From assembly GCA_039807785.1 (NCBI GenBank), contig JBDHRX010000007.1, positions 1-43,796 of the forward strand: a DNA stretch of 43,796 bases. The letters run 5' to 3'. Of this stretch, positions 40,255-43,796 are shown piece by piece. The translations under genes were made by a program, and so were the position numbers. Every line of letters starts with the position of its first letter. Position 1 is the stretch's first letter. The DNA comes from Zeimonas sp039807785. GTDB lineage: Bacteria > Pseudomonadota > Gammaproteobacteria > Burkholderiales > Burkholderiaceae_E. Below the pieces are notes generated by a model. It was not told the origin of the DNA. It made no database searches and saw nothing but the letters and a program-made list of their open reading frames with translations.

Positions 40255-40382
40255 GGGCGGTCCGGGGCCCGGGCGACGCCAGACCCGGGCAGCGCCAGGC
40301 CGGGGCAGCACCAGACCGGGGCAGCACCAGACTGGGGTAGCACCGGACCGGGGTGACGCCAGGTCGGGGCGACCCCGGGCCC
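40255..40382 (+). repeat. 16-bp GC-rich tandem repeat, eight copies
   Basis: Eight head-to-tail 16-bp units without spacers, consensus near GGGCAGCACCAGACCG, for example GGGCAGCACCAGACCG (40303-40318) and GGGCAGCACCAGACTG (40319-40334). The outer units are more diverged. The period is not a multiple of three. It fills most of the 200-bp gap between the fabG-like and RNB genes; 40383-40434 is plain GC-rich sequence. Confidence 0.9.
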
Positions 40383-40434
40383 GAGCGGCGACCGGTCGCC
40401 GACGGGCGCCCCGGCCGCGGCGCGGAGGCCCCTC

Positions 40435-40440
40435 TATAAT
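40435..40440 (+). promoter_or_regulatory. Perfect -10 box of the RNB ribonuclease gene
   Basis: TATAAT ending 10 bp before ATG 40451; the predicted start leaves a leader of about 4 nt. No -35 match at 17 bp; the only SD-like GGAGG (40424-40428) is upstream of the predicted start. Confidence 0.6.
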
Positions 40441-40450
40441 CGTCCGTCTG

Positions 40451-42397
40451 ATGAAGCACCTCCTGTTCGACGACAACGGCGACTTCAAGGCGGCGACCGT
40501 TCTGTCCGAGGCCGGCGCCAGCCTCCAGGCCGAGCTGCCCAGCGGCAAGCGCGTCAAGATCAAGTCCGCCCACGTCCTGCTGCGCTTCGACGCGCCGGCG
40601 GCCGAGGCGCTGCTGCCGGCCGCGCGCGCGCTGGCCGAGGGGGTCGACATCGATTTCCTGTGGGAGTGCGCCCCGCAGGAAGAGTTCGCGTTCGACGCGC
40701 TCGCCGCCGACTACTTCGGCCATGCGCCGGGCCCGGTCGAGTCGACCGCGCTGCTGCTCGCGCTGCACGGCGCGCCGGTGTATTTCCAGCGCAAGGGGCG
40801 CGGACGGTTCCGTCCGGCGCCGCCCGAGACGCTGAAGGCGGCGCTGGCGGCGATCGAGCGCCGCCGCCAGCAGGAGGCCTGGGTCGAGACGCAGGCGCAG
40901 GAGATGGCGGCGGGACGGCTGCCGTCCGGGATCGCCGACCAGGCGGCGCAGTGGCTCGCGCGGCCCGACCGGTCGTCGCTCGGCTGGAAGGCGTTTGAGC
41001 GCGCGCTGGCGCTCACGCGGCAGTCGCCCGAGCGCCTGCTGCTCGCGCTCGGGGCCTTCGATTCGCCCCGCAGCCTGCACCTGGCCCGCTTCGCGGCCGA
41101 GCATTTCCCGTGCGGCTTCGGCTTCGCCGCGCACGGCGATCCGCTCGCCGAGGCGGCCGCGCGGCTCGAGGCGCTGCCGCCGGCCGGTGTCGAGGCGTTC
41201 TCGATCGACGACTCGACTACCACCGAGATCGACGACGGCCTGTCGGTGCAGCCGTTGCCCGACGGCCGCTGGCGGATCGGCGTGCACATCGCCGCGCCCG
41301 GGCTGGCGATCGCCCCCGGGAGCGCGCTCGACGCGCTGGCCCGCGAGCGGATGTCGACGATCTATATGCCCGGCGACAAGGTGACGATGCTGCCCGACGC
41401 GATGGTCGCCGCGTTCTCGCTGGATGCCGGCCGCGAGGTGCCCGCGCTGTCGCTCTACGTGGACCTGGATGCGCAGGGCGAGCGCGTCGTGGCGCGCACC
41501 TCGCGCGTCGAACGCGTGCGCATCGTCGAGAACATGCGCCACGACCTGCTCGACGCGGCTTTCGACGCGGCGGCGCTCGGCAGCGCCGCCGCGCCGGGCG
41601 ACCGGCACGGCGCCGCGCTGCGGGTGCTGTGGCGCCTGACGCTGGCGCTCTCGGCGCAGCGCGAGCACGTGCGCGGCAAGCCCGAGCCCCGCTTCCGCTC
41701 CGATTTCAGCTTCTACGTCGACCGCGCCGGCGGCGCCGAGCGGGTGCGCATCGTCCAGCGCCGCCGCGACGCGCCGCTTGACCGCATCGTCGCGGAGATG
41801 ATGATCCTCGCCAACAGCGAATGGGCGCTGATGCTGGCCGACCACGGCGTGCCCGGCATCTATCGGTCGCAGCAGGCCGGACGCGTCAAGACCGGCACCC
41901 ACCCGCTGCCGCACCAGGGGCTCGGGGTGCCGCAGTACATGTGGACCACGTCGCCGCTGCGGCGCTACACCGACCTGGTCAACCAGCGGCAGCTTCTCGC
42001 CCTGCTGGCCGGCGAGCGGCCGCCGTTCGGCCGCAACGACGCCGGGCTGTTCTCGGTGATCAGCGCCTTCGAGGCGCGCTACGCGGCCTACCTCGATTTC
42101 CAGCAGCGGATGGAGCGCTACTGGTGCCTGCGCTGGGTGGAGCAGGAGGGGCTGCGCCGCGCCGACGCGGTCGCGGTCCGCGACGATCTCGTGCGGCTGG
42201 TCGACGCCCCGCTGTACTTCCGGCTGCCCGGCCTGCCCGAGGTCGCGCCGGGCCGCCGCATCGTCGTCGACCTGCTGTCGACCGACCCGCTCGACCTGAC
42301 CCTGGACGCGCGCTTCGCGTCGCTGGGCACCGGCGCGGAGGCCGCGGGCGACCCGCCCGGGGACGGCGAGGACGCGCTCGCCGAGCAGGCGGCCTGA
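40451..42397 (+). CDS. RNB-domain 3'-5' exoribonuclease (RNase II/R family)
   Basis: 648-residue exoribonuclease. The RNB catalytic domain starts near residue 245; its acidic cluster is FSIDDSTTTEIDDGLSV (Asp253, Glu259, Asp261, Asp262). Compared with E. coli RNase II (Asp201, 207, 209, 210) the second acid is Glu. YMPGDKVTMLPDAM and RSQQAGRVKTGTHPLPHQGLG...YMWTTSPLRRYTDLVNQ confirm the fold. The N-terminal 45 residues (MKHLLFDDNGDFKAATVLSE) replace the cold-shock domains of RNase II, and the C-terminus has only a short S1-like remnant. I chose ATG 40451. It probably degrades single-stranded RNA; a likely operon partner of tonB and aroE. Confidence 0.92.
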   Translation: MKHLLFDDNGDFKAATVLSEAGASLQAELPSGKRVKIKSAHVLLRFDAPAAEALLPAARALAEGVDIDFLWECAPQEEFAFDALAADYFGHAPGPVESTALLLALHGAPVYFQRKGRGRFRPAPPETLKAALAAIERRRQQEAWVETQAQEMAAGRLPSGIADQAAQWLARPDRSSLGWKAFERALALTRQSPERLLLALGAFDSPRSLHLARFAAEHFPCGFGFAAHGDPLAEAAARLEALPPAGVEAFSIDDSTTTEIDDGLSVQPLPDGRWRIGVHIAAPGLAIAPGSALDALARERMSTIYMPGDKVTMLPDAMVAAFSLDAGREVPALSLYVDLDAQGERVVARTSRVERVRIVENMRHDLLDAAFDAAALGSAAAPGDRHGAALRVLWRLTLALSAQREHVRGKPEPRFRSDFSFYVDRAGGAERVRIVQRRRDAPLDRIVAEMMILANSEWALMLADHGVPGIYRSQQAGRVKTGTHPLPHQGLGVPQYMWTTSPLRRYTDLVNQRQLLALLAGERPPFGRNDAGLFSVISAFEARYAAYLDFQQRMERYWCLRWVEQEGLRRADAVAVRDDLVRLVDAPLYFRLPGLPEVAPGRRIVVDLLSTDPLDLTLDARFASLGTGAEAAGDPPGDGEDALAEQAA

Positions 42398-42413
42398 GCG
42401 AAGGGACCGTGCG

Positions 42414-43325
42414 ATGCGACTCTCGCTGATCGACTGGCCGCGCCGGTTCGCGCCGTCGGAGCTGTGGCGCCGGGATCCGCTGGCGTTCGCGATCGTCGTC
42501 TCGGTGCTGCTGCATGCGCTGGCGCTGATGCTGCGCTTCACGCCGCCGGTGCCGCTGAAGTTCAAGCCGATCGATCCGCAGCTCGAGGTGATCCTGGTCA
42601 ATGCGCGCACCGACGCGAAGCCGCTCAAGCCCGAGGTGGTCGCCCAGGTCGACATGGAGGGCGGCGGCGACCGCGACGCCGGCCGCGCGCGCTCGCCGCT
42701 GCCGGCCGAGCTGCAGGCGCGCGACGGCGAGGACCTGGTGCGGCGGCGCCAGAAGGTGGCCGAGCTCGAGGCGCAGCAGCGCAAGCTGCTCGCGCTGGCG
42801 CGCGGTCCCCAGGCCTACGTGCGCGAGGGCGACCGCGCGGACGCCGCGCGCGCCGCGGCGGGCGACGACGAACGCGACGTCGACGCGGTGATCGCGCGGC
42901 TGCAGGCGCAGATCGACCGGCAGATCTCCGACTACAACAAGCGGCCCAAGCGCCTCACCTACGGCATCAACGCGATCGGCGTCAGCTACGCGCGCTACGT
43001 CGACGACTGGGCGCTGCGGATCGAGAAGCTGGGCACCGAGCGCTATCCGCCGGAGGCGCGCGGCCGGCTGTACGACTCGCTGATCATCACGGTCGAGATC
43101 GACAAGCACGGCAACGTGGTCGACGTGATCATCAACCGCAAGTCGCGGCACGAGGTGCTGAACCGGGCGGTCAAGCAGATCGTCTACGCCGGCGCGCCCT
43201 ACGAGCGCTTCACGCCGGAGATGGCCCGCGAGGGCGACATCCTGCAGATCGTGCGCACCTGGACCTTCACCAACGATTCGCTCGAGACCGCCTCGGTGCG
43301 TCCCCCGGGGCCGGCTCCGCAATGA
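42414..43325 (+). CDS. TonB-family energy-transducer-like protein
   Basis: 303-residue protein with a cytoplasmic basic start, a single membrane helix (PLAFAIVVSVLLHALALML, about residues 22-40) and a periplasmic region. Arg/Ala/Glu-rich stretch about 80-170, likely coiled coil, then a TonB C-terminal domain (about 190-290: ALRIEKLGTERYPPEARGRLYDSLIITVEIDKHG). It would pass proton-motive force to outer-membrane receptors, but no exbB/exbD is nearby, so the role is inferred. It lies between the RNB ribonuclease and aroE, a common betaproteobacterial order. Its stop overlaps the aroE ATG. Confidence 0.85.
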   Translation: MRLSLIDWPRRFAPSELWRRDPLAFAIVVSVLLHALALMLRFTPPVPLKFKPIDPQLEVILVNARTDAKPLKPEVVAQVDMEGGGDRDAGRARSPLPAELQARDGEDLVRRRQKVAELEAQQRKLLALARGPQAYVREGDRADAARAAAGDDERDVDAVIARLQAQIDRQISDYNKRPKRLTYGINAIGVSYARYVDDWALRIEKLGTERYPPEARGRLYDSLIITVEIDKHGNVVDVIINRKSRHEVLNRAVKQIVYAGAPYERFTPEMAREGDILQIVRTWTFTNDSLETASVRPPGPAPQ

Positions 43326-43796
43326 CCGATCGCTACGCGGTCGTCGGCAATCCGGTCGACCACAGCCGTTCGCCGTCGATCCACGCGCGCTTCGCGCGCC
43401 AGACCGGGCAGGACATCGAGTACGGGCGGCTGGCCGCGCCGGTCGACGGCTTCGCGGCGGCGGTCGAGCGCTTCCGGGACGCCGGCGGCCGCGGCCTGAA
43501 CGTGACGCTGCCGTTCAAGCTCGAGGCCTGGGCCTGGGCGCCGCGGCGCAGCGCGCGCGCGCAGGCCGCGGGGGCGGTGAACACGCTGCGCTTCGATGCC
43601 GGCGGCGCGTTCGGCGACAACACCGATGGTGCGGGGCTGGTGCGCGACATCGAGTCCCGGCTCGGGCTCGGGCTCGCCGGACGCGCGGTGCTGGTCCTCG
43701 GCGCGGGCGGGGCCGTCCGCGGCGTGCTCGGGCCGCTGCTCGATGCCGGGGTGGCGCGCCTGACGATCGCCAACCGCACCGCGGCGCGCGCGCGCG
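43322..43796 (+). CDS. aroE: Shikimate dehydrogenase (3' end outside window)
   Basis: First 158 residues of the NADPH-dependent enzyme that reduces 3-dehydroshikimate to shikimate. MTDRYAVVGNPVDHSRSPSIHARF holds the substrate-binding serines. NVTLPFKLEAW has the catalytic Lys, GAVNTLRF and DNTDGAGL the second substrate Asn/Asp, and LVLGAGGAVRGVL with IANRTAARAR the NADP-binding start. It is complete at the 5' end (ATG overlaps the tonB-like stop) and cut only by the window edge. AroQ, encoded at 36 kb, catalyses the preceding step of the same pathway. Confidence 0.95.
   Translation, partial: MTDRYAVVGNPVDHSRSPSIHARFARQTGQDIEYGRLAAPVDGFAAAVERFRDAGGRGLNVTLPFKLEAWAWAPRRSARAQAAGAVNTLRFDAGGAFGDNTDGAGLVRDIESRLGLGLAGRAVLVLGAGGAVRGVLGPLLDAGVARLTIANRTAARAR

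Noticed and set aside
40255..40382. 16-bp repeats as a CRISPR array
   Set aside because: Units are head-to-tail with no spacers, too short for CRISPR repeats, and no cas gene is near.

Overview
The window is a gene-dense, very GC-rich (about 70 % by eye) chromosomal segment of a betaproteobacterium, most likely in the order Burkholderiales. The evidence is gene order: ffh / ccsA / PP0621-like / pilS / pilR / ampD / nrdA / nrdB / alanine-lysine-rich histone-like gene; aroQ-accB-accC-prmA-DUF3426 divergent from mpl; and RNB ribonuclease-tonB-aroE. These are arrangements I associate with Burkholderiales and their relatives. A PEP-CTERM protein gene indicates an exosortase-bearing lineage. Almost everything is chromosomal housekeeping. 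I see no phage, transposon, CRISPR array, tRNA or rRNA.

Layout. 1-5.1 kb (+): 3' part of fumC, an MsbA-like exporter, a fumarylacetoacetate-hydrolase-family enzyme and a D-2-hydroxyacid dehydrogenase; the last three overlap by ATGA junctions. 5.1-8.8 kb: rppH (-) divergent from proS (+), a small lytic transglycosylase, then a MarR repressor (-). 8.8-16.2 kb (+): an acyl-CoA ligase divergent from marR, followed by a five-component branched-chain/hydrophobic-acid ABC importer (binding protein, two permeases, two ATPases). The importer is interrupted by a more AT-rich block carrying a PEP-CTERM gene with its own sigma-54 promoter and terminators. 16.2-19.0 kb (-): an FAD-linked D-2-hydroxyacid dehydrogenase and ffh. 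19.05-23.9 kb (+): ccsA-type protein, PP0621-like protein, pilS, pilR and ampD, tightly overlapping. 24.0-29.3 kb (+): nrdA with an NrdR box, nrdB with a separate promoter, and a histone H1-like gene. 29.4-30.3 kb (+): yggT and a DUF167 gene. 37.5-30.3 kb (-): one long leftward run of hypothetical, tlpA-like, aroQ, accB, accC, prmA, zinc-ribbon/DUF3426 and PfkB-family kinase genes. 37.5-43.8 kb (+): mpl, yqiA-like esterase, fabG-like reductase, an eight-copy 16-bp tandem repeat, RNB ribonuclease, tonB-like gene, and aroE cut by the window end.

How the genes work together. MarR, CoA ligase and importer look like one uptake-and-activation module for a carboxylic acid, controlled from a 37-bp divergent promoter with an operator-like palindrome. 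PilS/PilR is a sigma-54-dependent two-component system. NrdA/NrdB make dNTP precursors under an apparent NrdR box. AccB/AccC (fatty acid synthesis), AroQ and AroE (shikimate pathway), Mpl and AmpD (peptidoglycan recycling) are core metabolism.

The least ordinary parts are non-coding: a near-consensus sigma-54 promoter in front of the PEP-CTERM gene, two tandem repeats (8 x 16 bp and 4 x 12 bp), operator-like palindromes at marR and nrdB, and several genes whose -10 box sits so close to the start codon that leaderless mRNAs are likely. I did not find a multi-gene system that looks wholly new.
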